Source of the DNA: Actinomycetales bacterium
GTDB taxonomy: Bacteria; Actinomycetota; Actinomycetes; S36-B12; UBA5976
Reading direction: 5' to 3'
NCBI GenBank assembly: GCA_018969715.1
Contig: JAGWXT010000003.1
Span: forward strand, 1-64,000
DNA: 64,000 nucleotides
The position numbers and the translations under genes were made by a program. The notes under the pieces were generated by a model that was not told where the DNA came from, searched no databases, and saw only the letters and a program-made list of their open reading frames with translations. Shown here piece after piece: positions 47,941 through 58,330 of the stretch (positions are counted from its first letter, which is position 1; each line of letters starts with the position of its first letter).

Positions 47941-49410
47941 ATGAGCACCCCGGGGCACCCAGCCACCCCGACACCAGACGACGGCACCCTCGATGACCTC
48001 TGGGCAGTCGTCCTGAGCCAGTTGGACCGAGTGCTCACCCCACAGCAGCGTGCCTTCGTCGCCCTCGCGCGGCCGCTTGCCCGGATCAACGACACCGTCT
48101 TCATTGCGGCCCCGAATGACTTCACCCGTGATGTTCTGCAGGCCCGCCTGCGACCGGCGATCGTCAGCGTCCTTACTGACGCCCTCGGCCAGGAGGTCAC
48201 CCTGGCTGTAAGCGTGGACCCATCGCTGGCTGCCACGTTGGACGAGGATGCAACCGACACGCTCGCCGACGCCTTCCTCTACGAGCGCCTGCCGCGGACA
48301 GACCCGACCGACAGCGACTCGGAACGGGCAGCACGCCCCGGCTCTGGGGCTCCCGCGACGCGGCGGGGGGATGGTCCACACCTCAACCCGAAGTACATCT
48401 TCGACACCTTCGTCATCGGCTCATCCAACAGGTTCGCCCATGCCGCCGCCGTCGCCGTCGCTGAGCAACCAGCCCGCTCATACAACCCGCTGTTCATCTA
48501 TGGCGGCTCCGGGCTGGGCAAGACACACCTGCTGCATGCAATCGGCCTCTACACGATGAAGCTCTATCGCGGGACGAAGGTCCGCTACGTCAGCAGCGAG
48601 GAGTTCACCAATGACTTCATCAACTCAATCCGTGACGACAAGGCGTCCCTCTTCCAGCGCAGCTACCGGGCTGTCGATGTTCTCCTCGTCGATGACATCC
48701 AGTTCCTGTCCGGCAAAGTCCAGACGCAGGAGGAGTTCTTCCATACCTTCAACACACTGCACAACTCCGATAAGCAGATCGTCGTAACCTCAGATCTCCC
48801 CCCAAAGCAGCTACCGGAGTTCGAGGAACGCATGCGCAGCCGCTTCGAGTGGGGCCTGATCACAGACATCCAACCACCCGACCTCGAGACTCGGATCGCG
48901 ATTCTGCGCAAGAAGACCGCCGCTGAGCGACTCAATATTCCGCCGGAGGTGCTGGAGTACATCGCAGTGCGCATCACTCACAACATCCGTGAGCTGGAGG
49001 GCGCACTGATTCGGATCTCCGCGTTCGCCAATGTCAGTCAGCAGCCCGTCGACCTCGGCCTCGCCGAGATCGTCCTGCGCGATGTCATCCCCGACTCAAC
49101 CGTTCCCGACATCACAGCCCCGATGATCATGAGCGAGACCGCCCACTATTTCGGGATCTCCCTCGATGAGCTCACCGGACCCTCCCGTTCCCGGACCCTC
49201 GTCACCGCCCGGCAGGTGGCGATGTACCTGTGTCGCGAGCTGACCGATCTCTCCCTCCCCCGAATCGGCCAGATCTTCGGCGGTCGGGACCATACGACCG
49301 TCATGCACGCCGAGCGGAAGGTTCGCGCCCTCATGTCGGAACGCCGAGGGATGTACAACCAGGTTGCGGACCTCACGTCACGAATCCGCAGCCAGAGCCG
49401 CAGTTCATAA
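47941..49410 (+). CDS. dnaA: Chromosomal replication initiator DnaA
   Basis: LNPKYIFDTFVIGSSNRFAHAAAVAVAEQPARSYNPLFIYGGSGLGKTHLLHAIG; GRDHTTVMHAERKV DNA-binding; start ATG 47941 (ORF track start at 47785 overlaps rpmH). Confidence 0.97.
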   Translation: MSTPGHPATPTPDDGTLDDLWAVVLSQLDRVLTPQQRAFVALARPLARINDTVFIAAPNDFTRDVLQARLRPAIVSVLTDALGQEVTLAVSVDPSLAATLDEDATDTLADAFLYERLPRTDPTDSDSERAARPGSGAPATRRGDGPHLNPKYIFDTFVIGSSNRFAHAAAVAVAEQPARSYNPLFIYGGSGLGKTHLLHAIGLYTMKLYRGTKVRYVSSEEFTNDFINSIRDDKASLFQRSYRAVDVLLVDDIQFLSGKVQTQEEFFHTFNTLHNSDKQIVVTSDLPPKQLPEFEERMRSRFEWGLITDIQPPDLETRIAILRKKTAAERLNIPPEVLEYIAVRITHNIRELEGALIRISAFANVSQQPVDLGLAEIVLRDVIPDSTVPDITAPMIMSETAHYFGISLDELTGPSRSRTLVTARQVAMYLCRELTDLSLPRIGQIFGGRDHTTVMHAERKVRALMSERRGMYNQVADLTSRIRSQSRSS

Positions 49411-49742
49411 CCCTCGCGTGTTCTCATCACTCTCGTCACACACATATGTGGAGAGACTGTGGACAACTCCCCCGACGTGTCCACACTGGGGGTCCAGGAA
49501 CCACCCAATGACCCACAGGCGCTCCCTGTCCATCCACAGCCGCTCGTCATCGCCCCAACGGATCCCCAGTTGCACGGGTGTTCTCCCCAGCCGTCACCGA
49601 CCCCTGTGACCGTCGACATGCGATCCCATCAGCCTCAATACCCGCCCTCCACATGGTCCCCAGCCCCTATGGTGACGATGACCCTCACTCTTGGTTCGAG
49701 CACTGCCCACCGCCAGCCATCCGACCATGACACGATGCGCCC
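49411..49742. other. oriC: oriC region (dnaA-dnaN intergenic)
   Basis: Between dnaA and dnaN; perfect DnaA box TGTGGACAA 49458-49466, GTGTCCACA 49477-49485 (8/9), weaker TGTGGAGAG 49447-49455 and CCATCCACA 49530-49538. Confidence 0.85.
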
Positions 49743-50855
49743 ATGAAGTTGCACCTGCAGCGCGACTCCCTGATGTCCGCGGTGGCATGGGCCGCGCGGA
49801 CGCTCCCTGGCAGGCCAACCCAGCCGATCCTGGCCGGATTGCGGCTGGCCACGACTGAGGGATTTGTCAGCCTCTCGTCATTCGATCGGGAGGTCTCGTC
49901 GGTGGCCGAGTTGGCAACCGACGCCGTGGCCGAGCAGGTTGTCATCCTGCCTGGGCGGCTGTTGGCTGACATCGTGAAGGCCCTTCCCCACGACGATGTG
50001 CTGCTGGAGTGGGAGGGAACCCGGGCCACCATTCGCAGTGGCAAGGTCTCCTTCAGCCTGCCCACCCTGCCTGCAGAGGAATACCCACCACTACCGGCCG
50101 ACCCGCAGCCCATCGGCGTGATCCCGGGCGCCGATCTCGCCCGATGTGTCACGCAGGTTGCGATCGCCTCCGGCAAGGACGAGTCCCTGGTCATGCTGAC
50201 CGGGATCCGGGTGGAGATCGACGGCCCGACGATGACGATGGCAGCGACCGACCGCTACCGCCTGGCGGTGCAGGAGGTCGCCTGGCGATGTGACGACGAC
50301 ACACGGCAAACCAATCTGCTGATCCCAGCGCGGACGCTTGTCGATGTGAGCCGGTCGATGGGCCAGGCAGGTGACGTGACGATCGGTCTTGCCGGCGACG
50401 CCGGCGCGGAGCGATTGATTGGATTCAGCGCTCAAGGTCGGCGCAGTACCAGCCGGCTGCTCGATGCCGAGTTTCCGAAGTACCGCAGCCTGCTGCCGAC
50501 GGAGTCCACGACCGAGGCGACGATGGCGACCACGGCGGTGCTCGAGGCGGTCCGCCGGGTGTCGATCGTCGCCGAGCGCACGACGCCCGTGCGGTGCTCG
50601 TTCGCCGGCGGAGAACTGAGCATGCGAGCGGGCAGTGGGGATGACGCCACAGCGGAGGAGAGTGTGGAGATATCGCTTGCGGGTGACCCGATCGAGATCG
50701 CGTTCAATCCCGGCTTCCTCATCGACGGGCTTGCTGCCCTGGGCACAGCGGAGGTGACGATGGCGTTCACCGAGCCACGCAAGCCGATGGTCATGACATC
50801 TGAGCAGGCCGGGGCATATCGCTACCTGCTCATGCCAATCCGTCTCACCGGCTGA
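49743..50855 (+). CDS. dnaN: DNA polymerase III subunit beta
   Basis: MKLHLQRDSLMSAVAWAARTLPGRPTQPILAGLRL; C-terminal YRYLLMPIRLTG. Confidence 0.96.
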   Translation: MKLHLQRDSLMSAVAWAARTLPGRPTQPILAGLRLATTEGFVSLSSFDREVSSVAELATDAVAEQVVILPGRLLADIVKALPHDDVLLEWEGTRATIRSGKVSFSLPTLPAEEYPPLPADPQPIGVIPGADLARCVTQVAIASGKDESLVMLTGIRVEIDGPTMTMAATDRYRLAVQEVAWRCDDDTRQTNLLIPARTLVDVSRSMGQAGDVTIGLAGDAGAERLIGFSAQGRRSTSRLLDAEFPKYRSLLPTESTTEATMATTAVLEAVRRVSIVAERTTPVRCSFAGGELSMRAGSGDDATAEESVEISLAGDPIEIAFNPGFLIDGLAALGTAEVTMAFTEPRKPMVMTSEQAGAYRYLLMPIRLTG

Positions 50856-50908
50856 TCGGATCAGGCGGATCAGGCACTGCACCGCGACATCGGTGATTCG
50901 GGGCGGGA

Positions 50909-52024
50909 ATGCACCTGACCCGACTTGACGTGAACGATCTGCGATGCCATATCGCGCTGGGTGTGGATCTCACCCCCGGCCCCATCACTCTCATCGGTGA
51001 CAACGGCGTGGGGAAGACATCCGTGATTGAGGCCATCGGGTATCTGGCCTCCGGGGCCAGTCATCGGGTTGCCACGGATGCCCCACTCATCCGCACCGGA
51101 TGTGACCGCGCAGTCGTCGAAGGACACGTCAGTGCCGCGGGCGCGGTCAACCGGCTCGCGATCGAGATCATGCCCGGACGGTCGAACCGAGCCCGGCTCA
51201 ATGGGGGCCCGGTCCGACCACGGGAGCTGATCGGGCGCCTGCGAACGGTGCTGTTCAGCCCGGAGGACTGCGCTCTCATCACCGGCGAGCCCGGGGGCCG
51301 CCGGCGCTTCCTCGACGACCTGCTGCGCCAGCACCGGCCACGCCAGGCAGCCGTCCAGGCGGAGTACGAGCGGACGGTCCGCCAACGCAGTGCCCTGCTG
51401 AAGCAGTGTGCCCAAGGGCGAGGGAGCCACCTGGCCGAGGAGCTCGCCATCTGGGATGAGGCGCTCATTCAACGGGGCAGTGACCTCACCGTCCAGCGCT
51501 GGCGCTGTGCGGCCGACCTCGGCCCACTGGTGGATCAGGCGTACGCCGAGCTGGCAGACGACACCTCCGTCCAGTTGACCTATGTCAGTGCCGCCCTTGG
51601 CGAGCACGCCGATGCCGGCGATCACGCTGAAGTGGCGTCCGGATTGCGGAACGCGCTGAACCGGCTGCGGGCTGCCGAGATCGCACGCGGCTCCTGCCTG
51701 GTCGGGCCGCACCGTGATGACCTCCGGGTGGATCTCGGTGGCCTGCCCGCTCGCGGACATGCCAGCCAGGGGGAGGTGTGGTCCCTGTCGCTGGCACTGC
51801 GTCTTGGAGCCCGGCAGCTGCTCGCTGAGATCGATGACGGTCGAGGCGAGCCCGTCCTGCTCTGCGATGACGTGTTCAGTGCCCTCGACAATCGCCGCCG
51901 CACCCGCGTCAGTGACATCCTGCTGACAGCCGAGCAGGTCATCGTCACCGGCGCATCAGCGGACGACGTGCCGGCCGCTTTGCGCGGATCCATCCGCAGG
52001 CTGGACCCGGGTGCTCAGTCATGA
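50909..52024 (+). CDS. recF: DNA replication and repair protein RecF
   Basis: MHLTRLDVNDLRCH, LIGDNGVGKTSVIEAIGYLASGASHR, ASQGEVWSLSLALRLG, LLCDDVFSALDNRRR. Confidence 0.95.
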   Translation: MHLTRLDVNDLRCHIALGVDLTPGPITLIGDNGVGKTSVIEAIGYLASGASHRVATDAPLIRTGCDRAVVEGHVSAAGAVNRLAIEIMPGRSNRARLNGGPVRPRELIGRLRTVLFSPEDCALITGEPGGRRRFLDDLLRQHRPRQAAVQAEYERTVRQRSALLKQCAQGRGSHLAEELAIWDEALIQRGSDLTVQRWRCAADLGPLVDQAYAELADDTSVQLTYVSAALGEHADAGDHAEVASGLRNALNRLRAAEIARGSCLVGPHRDDLRVDLGGLPARGHASQGEVWSLSLALRLGARQLLAEIDDGRGEPVLLCDDVFSALDNRRRTRVSDILLTAEQVIVTGASADDVPAALRGSIRRLDPGAQS

Positions 52025-52554
52025 CCACCAGTGGGGTGGGCCCGCCGCAGCCCGCCGACAGCCAATCCCCGGGCACCGACGACACACACGCCGATGCCGC
52101 CACGATTGCGCTTGCCCGCGCGCGACGCGAGCGCCCGTCCCCCAGCCGGACCACCACCCGCCGGCGAACCCGTCGCGGTGGCGAGCCGACCTTCAGCGGG
52201 TCCGCACCGGATGAGCGCGACCCGCAGTCACTCTCGGACTCGGTCGACACCCTGACTCAGGTGGCCGGCTGGCGGTCACGCCTAGCGGTGGCCGGTCTCA
52301 CCGTGCGCTGGGCGGAGGTGGTCGGAGCCGATGTCGCCCGACACTCGCGGTTGGCCGGCTTCGACACCCGCACCGGAGACGTGCTCGTCATCGCTGACAG
52401 CCCGGCGTGGGCAAGTGCGCTGCGGATGTGCACTGCGACGATCTTGGCCCGAATCGGTGAGGAAGCCGGTGAGGGCGTCGTCACAACGCTCACGATCCGA
52501 TCTGGGCGCCTTGACGGCAGTCCAACGTCGTATCCCCCCACGTCCGGCCGTTGA
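52021..52554 (+). CDS. DUF721/DciA family protein
   Basis: WAEVVGADVARHSRLAGFDTRTGDVLVIADSPAWASALRMCTATILARIGEEAGEGVVTTLTIR; between recF and gyrB. Confidence 0.88.
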   Translation: MTTSGVGPPQPADSQSPGTDDTHADAATIALARARRERPSPSRTTTRRRTRRGGEPTFSGSAPDERDPQSLSDSVDTLTQVAGWRSRLAVAGLTVRWAEVVGADVARHSRLAGFDTRTGDVLVIADSPAWASALRMCTATILARIGEEAGEGVVTTLTIRSGRLDGSPTSYPPTSGR

Positions 52555-52629
52555 CGCCGCCACGACAGGGCTCTGAGGACGTCCACAGCCGTTCCTTCAT
52601 GGCTGCCACACGACTAGACTTGGGCCCAT

Positions 52630-54672
52630 GTGGGCGGAAACGTGAGCGAGCCGCGCGTCTGGGATCCATCCACTGCGCCGCCCAACCCAGCCGGGCTGGC
52701 CGGCGGGGCGGCCGTGTACGACGCTTCGACGATTCAGGTCCTCGAGGGACTGGCCGCTGTCCGGAAGCGACCCGGGATGTACATCGGCTCCACCGGGGAG
52801 CGAGGCTTGCACCATCTGGTGTACGAGGTCGTGGACAACGCAGTCGACGAGGCACTTGCCGGCTTCGCCACACGTATCGATGTCGAACTGCGTGACGACG
52901 GCTGGGTTGAGGTCACTGACGACGGCCGCGGAATCCCGGTCGACCAGCACCCACTGGAGGGGGTCTCCGCCCTCGAGGTCGTGATGACCACCCTCCATGC
53001 GGGGGGGAAGTTCGGCTCGGGCGGGTACACCGTCTCCGGCGGGCTGCACGGGGTGGGCGTGTCGGTTGTGAACGCACTGTCGACGGACGTTGAGGTGACC
53101 GTCTGGCGGGATGGCTTCGTCTGGCAGCAGGGGTACCGCACGGGAGTGCCGACAGCGCCGATCAGCCAAGGTGAGCCGACGACGCGTACTGGAACACGGG
53201 TGCGCTTCCGCGCGGATCCCACGATCTTCGACGCAACCGACTACTCCTTCTCAACGCTGGCCACCCGCTTTCGTGAGATGGCCTTCCTCAATCGCGGCCT
53301 CACCATCGGCCTCGTGGACGCCCGCGTCGCACAGCAGGAGGCGAACACCACATTCGACGCGACGCCCGACCACGTCGAGTTCTGCTACGCCGGTGGGATC
53401 ACCGACTTCGTCAGCTATCTCAACGCGGCCAAGGGTGAACCCATCCTCAACCGCGACATCATCGAGATCAACGCCATTGATGAGCAGCGGGGGATGAGCC
53501 TGGACATCGCCCTGCAGTGGAATGCCGGCTATACCGAGGCGGTTCACACCTTCGCCAACACGATCAACACTCACGAGGGTGGGATGCACGAGGAGGGATT
53601 TCGCGCGGCGCTCACCGCCACCATCAACCGGTATGCCAGGACCTGGGCGGTGCTGAAGGAGAAGGACCCCAATCTCGGCGGCGAGGACGTGCGGGAGGGG
53701 CTCACCGCCATCGTCTCAATCAAGCTGATGGAGCCGCAGTTCGAGGGACAGACGAAGACGAAGCTGGGCAACAACGAGGCGAAGACATTCACCCTGACGG
53801 CGACCAACGACGGTCTCGCCTCCTGGTTCGACGGTCATCCACAGGAGGGCAAGGAGATCGCCCGCAAGGCGATGAGCGCCGCAACCGCCCGAATCGCCGC
53901 GCGCAAGGCGCGGGACCTCGCCCGGTCGCGGAAGGGACTACTCGGGTCCTCTGGCCTCCCCGGAAAGCTCAGCGATTGCCAATCCAATGAACCAGATGAG
54001 TGCGAGTTGTTCATCGTCGAGGGGGACAGCGCAGGTGGCTCGGCGAAGCAGGGGCGTGATCCGCGCACGCAGGCGATCCTTCCCATTCGCGGAAAGATCC
54101 TCAACGTCGAGAAGGCGCGCATCGACAAGGTGCTGCACAACTCCGAGGTGCAGGCGCTCTTCTCCGCCCTCGGCACAGGAGTGCAGGACGATGTCGACGT
54201 CAACCGCCTGCGCTACGGCAAGGTTGTGCTGATGGCTGATGCCGATGTCGACGGCCAACACATCCGCACCCTGCTGCTGACGCTGCTGTTCCGGTACATG
54301 CGCCCCCTGGTGGAGCTGGGCCACGTCTTCCTGGCGCAGCCACCGCTGTACAAGATCAAGTGGAGTCGCGAGGAACCGGAATTCGCCTACAGCGACCGGG
54401 AGCGGGATGCCCTCGTCGAGCTCGGTCAGGCCCACGGACGCCGCCTGCCCAAGGGGGAGGGGATTCAGCGCTACAAGGGTCTTGGCGAGATGAACGCCGA
54501 TGAACTGTGGGAGACCACAATGGACCCCGCCACCCGCGTACTCCTGCAGATCACCCTCAACGATGCCGCGGCCGCCGATGAAATGTTCAGTGTCCTGATG
54601 GGTGAGGACGTGGAAAGTCGACGCACCTTCATCCAACGCAATGCCCGCGATGTCCGGTTCCTTGATATCTGA
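52630..54672 (+). CDS. gyrB: DNA gyrase subunit B
   Basis: [62 protein letters not shown] 52642 is an alternative start. Confidence 0.97.
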   Translation: MGGNVSEPRVWDPSTAPPNPAGLAGGAAVYDASTIQVLEGLAAVRKRPGMYIGSTGERGLHHLVYEVVDNAVDEALAGFATRIDVELRDDGWVEVTDDGRGIPVDQHPLEGVSALEVVMTTLHAGGKFGSGGYTVSGGLHGVGVSVVNALSTDVEVTVWRDGFVWQQGYRTGVPTAPISQGEPTTRTGTRVRFRADPTIFDATDYSFSTLATRFREMAFLNRGLTIGLVDARVAQQEANTTFDATPDHVEFCYAGGITDFVSYLNAAKGEPILNRDIIEINAIDEQRGMSLDIALQWNAGYTEAVHTFANTINTHEGGMHEEGFRAALTATINRYARTWAVLKEKDPNLGGEDVREGLTAIVSIKLMEPQFEGQTKTKLGNNEAKTFTLTATNDGLASWFDGHPQEGKEIARKAMSAATARIAARKARDLARSRKGLLGSSGLPGKLSDCQSNEPDECELFIVEGDSAGGSAKQGRDPRTQAILPIRGKILNVEKARIDKVLHNSEVQALFSALGTGVQDDVDVNRLRYGKVVLMADADVDGQHIRTLLLTLLFRYMRPLVELGHVFLAQPPLYKIKWSREEPEFAYSDRERDALVELGQAHGRRLPKGEGIQRYKGLGEMNADELWETTMDPATRVLLQITLNDAAAADEMFSVLMGEDVESRRTFIQRNARDVRFLDI

Positions 54673-54717
54673 CCCCATCCCTCGGCCCATCGGCCGGGCG
54701 ATCCGTATTCACCGGGG

Positions 54718-57267
54718 TTGGCAGGTGACGGTGTGAGCGTCACTGACGCGGTGCCCCCGGGCGGTCGCATTGAGCCGGTAGACCTGCGCACAGAACTGTC
54801 ACGCTCCTACCTCGACTACGCCATGAGCGTTATCGTGGGCCGCGCACTGCCGGATGTCCGTGACGGGCTGAAGCCTGTGCACCGCCGCGTGCTGTACGCG
54901 ATGTTCGATGGCGGCTACCGCCCCGATCGGGCGTACTCCAAGAGCGCCCGCATTGTCGGCGATGTCATGGGCAACTACCACCCGCACGGTGACGGCGCCA
55001 TCTACGACACCCTCGTGCGACTCGCCCAGGAGTGGGTCCTGCGTTACCCACTGGTCGATGGTCAGGGGAACTTCGGCTCACCAGGCAATGACGCTGCGGC
55101 GGCGATGCGCTACACGGAGTCCCGGATGGCCGCCCTGGCCATGGAAATGGTCCGCGACATCGACGAGGACACTGTCGAGTTCACCGCGAACTACGACGGC
55201 CGCACACTGGAGCCAGTCATTCTTCCGAGCCGGTTCCCCAACCTGCTCGTCAATGGCAGCAGTGGCATCGCTGTCGGGATGGCGACGAATATCCCACCGC
55301 ATAACCTGCGCGAGGTCGCCGCTGGCATTGACTGGGCGCTCGCCCACCCGAATGCCGACGCCGAGACCCTGCTGGCCGCACTACTGGAGCGGATCAAGGG
55401 ACCGGACTTCCCCACGGGCGGGCTGATCGTGGGCCGGGCAGGGATCGAGGATGCCTACCGCACCGGCCGCGGGGCCGTCACCATGCGTGCGGTCGTGGAG
55501 ATCGAGGAGGGCGCTCGGGGTCAGTCACACCTCGTGATCACCCACCTTCCGTATCAGGTCAACCCCGACAACCTCAAGCAGCGCATTGCTGAGCTCGTGG
55601 ACTCCGGCCGGATCACCGGGGTCGTCGACATCCGGGACGACTCCTCCTCCCGCACCGGCATGCGCATCGTCATCGTGCTGCGACGCGATGCGATCCCCAA
55701 GGTCGTTCTGAACAACCTCTACAAGCACACGCAACTGCAGGAGACCTTCGGCGCGAACATGCTCGCCCTCGTCGACGGGGTCCCGCGCACCCTGCGCATC
55801 GATCAGTTCATCACCCTGTGGATCGACCATCAGATCGAGGTCATCCAGCGGCGCACGCGGTTCCGACTACAGGAGGCCGAGAAGCGAGCACACATCCTGC
55901 GGGCATACCTCGCTGCCCTCGACTCGCTCGATGAGGTCATCGCGCTGATCCGTGGCAGTGCCACGGTCGACGATGCGCGCAGTGGCCTGCAGGAACTGCT
56001 CGCCATTGACGAGGTTCAGGCAACCGCAATCCTGGACATGCAATTGCGTCGCTTGGCTGCGCTGGAACGCCAGCGAATCCTCGACGAGTTCGAGGCGTTG
56101 ATGGCGGCGATCACTGACTTTCGTGACATCCTCGGCAGCCCCCAGCGCCAGCGGGCGATCGTCCGCGGTGAGTTGGCGGAGATCACCGAGCGCTACGGTG
56201 ATGAGCGCCGAACGGCGATCGTGCCGGCCGAAGGCGAGATCGCTGCTGAGGACCTCATCGCCAATGAGGAGATCGTGATCTCGCTGACGCGCAGTGGGTA
56301 CGTCAAGCGCACTCGTGCTGACCTCTATCGGGCACAGCATCGCGGTGGCCGTGGTGTCCGCGGTGCGGCGTTGCGTGGCGATGACGTCGTCACCACCCTG
56401 CTGCTCGCCAGCACCCACGCCTGGGTGCTGTTCTTCACCAATCAGGGGCGGGTCTATCGCGCACGTGCGCATGAGCTGCCGGAGGGGACGCGGGATGCCA
56501 AGGGCCGACATGTGGCGAACATCCTCGCCTTCCTGCCTGATGAGCAGATCGCCGGCGTGCTCACTCTGCACGGCTACACCGATGCGGAGTACCTCGTTAT
56601 CGCCACCCGTGACGGCATGGTGAAGAAGACACCATTGACGGAGTACGACTCCAGCCGCAGCGGTGGCGTCATCGCCATTCGGCTGCGTGCGGGGGATGAG
56701 GTGATCGCGACCCGCCTGGTCAATGCCAGCGATGACCTGCTGCTGGTGTCACAGGCGGGAATGTCAGTGCGCTTCCATGCCACCGACACGGCACTTCGAC
56801 CCATGGGCCGAGCCACCGCCGGCGTGATCGGGATGCGGTTCCGCGATGACAGCGATCGTCTCCTGGCCATGGAGGTGGCTGCACCTGATGGCTTCCTGGT
56901 CACCATCACCGAACGCGGATCCGCCAAGCGAACGGCACTCCAGGAGTGGACCGCCCGCAGCCGCGGCACCATGGGTGTGCAGGCCGTCCGGCTCAGTCCC
57001 GAACGCGGCCGCCTGATCGGTGCGGTCGTTGCCGGGGCGGGGGACACCCTGTTCGCGATTGCCGCGGCGGGCACCGTCCTTCGGACTCAGGTTGCGGAGA
57101 TCCGCCCCACCAGCAGGGCAACAATGGGAGTCTCCCTGATGAGCCTGGCTGAGGGGGACTCACTGGTGGCGATTGCAGTCGCTGCGGCTGGGGGACCGGA
57201 TGTCGACCCAGCGACTGCCCCGGAGGTCGAGGCGGGGGCTGCCCCCGAGGCCGACCCGGGGGAATAA
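54718..57267 (+). CDS. gyrA: DNA gyrase subunit A
   Basis: [40 protein letters not shown]; catalytic MRYTESR; TTG 54718 or GTG 54733 start. Confidence 0.97.
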   Translation: MAGDGVSVTDAVPPGGRIEPVDLRTELSRSYLDYAMSVIVGRALPDVRDGLKPVHRRVLYAMFDGGYRPDRAYSKSARIVGDVMGNYHPHGDGAIYDTLVRLAQEWVLRYPLVDGQGNFGSPGNDAAAAMRYTESRMAALAMEMVRDIDEDTVEFTANYDGRTLEPVILPSRFPNLLVNGSSGIAVGMATNIPPHNLREVAAGIDWALAHPNADAETLLAALLERIKGPDFPTGGLIVGRAGIEDAYRTGRGAVTMRAVVEIEEGARGQSHLVITHLPYQVNPDNLKQRIAELVDSGRITGVVDIRDDSSSRTGMRIVIVLRRDAIPKVVLNNLYKHTQLQETFGANMLALVDGVPRTLRIDQFITLWIDHQIEVIQRRTRFRLQEAEKRAHILRAYLAALDSLDEVIALIRGSATVDDARSGLQELLAIDEVQATAILDMQLRRLAALERQRILDEFEALMAAITDFRDILGSPQRQRAIVRGELAEITERYGDERRTAIVPAEGEIAAEDLIANEEIVISLTRSGYVKRTRADLYRAQHRGGRGVRGAALRGDDVVTTLLLASTHAWVLFFTNQGRVYRARAHELPEGTRDAKGRHVANILAFLPDEQIAGVLTLHGYTDAEYLVIATRDGMVKKTPLTEYDSSRSGGVIAIRLRAGDEVIATRLVNASDDLLLVSQAGMSVRFHATDTALRPMGRATAGVIGMRFRDDSDRLLAMEVAAPDGFLVTITERGSAKRTALQEWTARSRGTMGVQAVRLSPERGRLIGAVVAGAGDTLFAIAAAGTVLRTQVAEIRPTSRATMGVSLMSLAEGDSLVAIAVAAAGGPDVDPATAPEVEAGAAPEADPGE

Positions 57268-57336
57268 TGAGGCAGTTCGACAGCGACTGTCGTTCATCTG
57301 GCACGGGTCCCGGCACCCGTCGATCGAGGGAGCGTC

Positions 57337-57774
57337 ATGGCTGAGCCCGCCACCCGACCCCCCGGACAACAGCGGGTGAGCGGCTTCCCCCGCTCGCCGG
57401 ATCGCGCGGTGCGACGCGTCCGTGTGCGGCTGGCTCGCATTTCGCCACTGAGCGTCATCACGACCGTGTTCCTGATCAGCATCGTCTACGGTCTGGGCCT
57501 GCTGTTCGCCGCCTGGCTGGTCTGGTGGCTTGCCGACTCCGCGGGCGTCCTGCTGACCGCCAACCAATTGGTGACCGACGTCTTCGGCACCGGGGTGGCG
57601 ACCTTCAACTTCACCGAGGTGGTGTCCCTTTCCCGGGTGATGGGGGTGGCCAGCATTGTCGCGGTTGTCCAGGTGGTGGCATGGACGGTGATCGGCGGCG
57701 TCATCGCTCTGCTCTACAACGCCTTCAGCCTGCTCGCTGGCGGGATCGAGGTGACCCTCGATGACGACGTATGA
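57337..57774 (+). CDS. DUF3566 domain-containing membrane protein
   Basis: RRVRVRLARISPLSVITTVFLISIVYGLGLLFAAWLVWWLADSAGVL; position after gyrA as in mycobacteria. Confidence 0.87.
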   Translation: MAEPATRPPGQQRVSGFPRSPDRAVRRVRVRLARISPLSVITTVFLISIVYGLGLLFAAWLVWWLADSAGVLLTANQLVTDVFGTGVATFNFTEVVSLSRVMGVASIVAVVQVVAWTVIGGVIALLYNAFSLLAGGIEVTLDDDV

Positions 57775-57826
57775 TCAGCACACTCGACCGCGGCACTATC
57801 CGCGCGGGTGCTCCGAGGTGCAGTGC

Positions 57827-57900
57827 GGGCCTATAGCTCAGCTGGTTAGAGCGCTTCCCTGATAAGGAAGAGGTCAGTGGTTCAAGTCCACTTAGGCCCA
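57827..57900 (+). tRNA. tRNA-Ile(GAT)
   Basis: Acceptor GGGCCTA/TAGGCCC, anticodon stem-loop CTTCC-CTGATAA-GGAAG, TTCAAGT T-loop; CCA not encoded. Confidence 0.96.
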
Positions 57901-57931
57901 CGCCGGCCGGCATGACAGGGAGGTTGGGACG

Positions 57932-58096
57932 ATGTTCAAGTCGCTACTGCTGATGGGCGTGGGAGCGGCGCTGGGGATCGCGGTCTACCGCGTCCTACAG
58001 CAACGCCAATCCGAGCAGGATCTCTGGTCGCAGGCAACCTTCGACGGCCCTGATTACGACCTGGGAGCGGCCGCACCGGCAGCCGATCTCACCTGA
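57932..58096 (+). CDS. DLW-39-like small protein (54 aa; missing from ORF track)
   Basis: MFKSLLLMGVGAALGIAVYRVLQQRQSEQDLWSQATFDGPDYDLGAAAPAADLT; SD GGGAGG upstream; between tRNA-Ile and tRNA-Ala. Confidence 0.85.
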   Translation: MFKSLLLMGVGAALGIAVYRVLQQRQSEQDLWSQATFDGPDYDLGAAAPAADLT

Positions 58097-58101
58097 CGAG
58101 G

Positions 58102-58125
58102 GTGACCGGGCGGCGGCCCGGTCAC
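58102..58125 (+). terminator. Terminator-like hairpin after the DLW-39-like ORF
   Basis: GTGACCGGGC-ggcg-GCCCGGTCAC. Confidence 0.55.
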
Positions 58126-58166
58126 GTCGCACTGTCACGTCGCACTGCGGGTCGTCGCACCCCATC

Positions 58167-58239
58167 GGGGGCGTAGCTCAGCTGGTAGAGCACCGCCTTT
58201 GCAAGGCGGGGGTCAGGGGTTCGAGCCCCCTCGCCTCCA
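58167..58239 (+). tRNA. tRNA-Ala(TGC)
   Basis: GGGGGCG/CGCCTCC acceptor with G3:U70 pair, anticodon loop TTTGCAA, GGTTCGAGCC T-arm. Confidence 0.96.
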
Positions 58240-58330
58240 CCCGATCGCACGTGGGAAGTGCTGCACCCGTCCAGCCCGCGCACTCACCGATATCGCCCAC
58301 GAATGCACCCCCACTGCTGAAGGAGACGTC

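Noticed and set aside
52555-52629. Single DnaA-box-like ACGTCCACA upstream of gyrB
   Set aside because: Only 7/9 match and isolated; expected by chance
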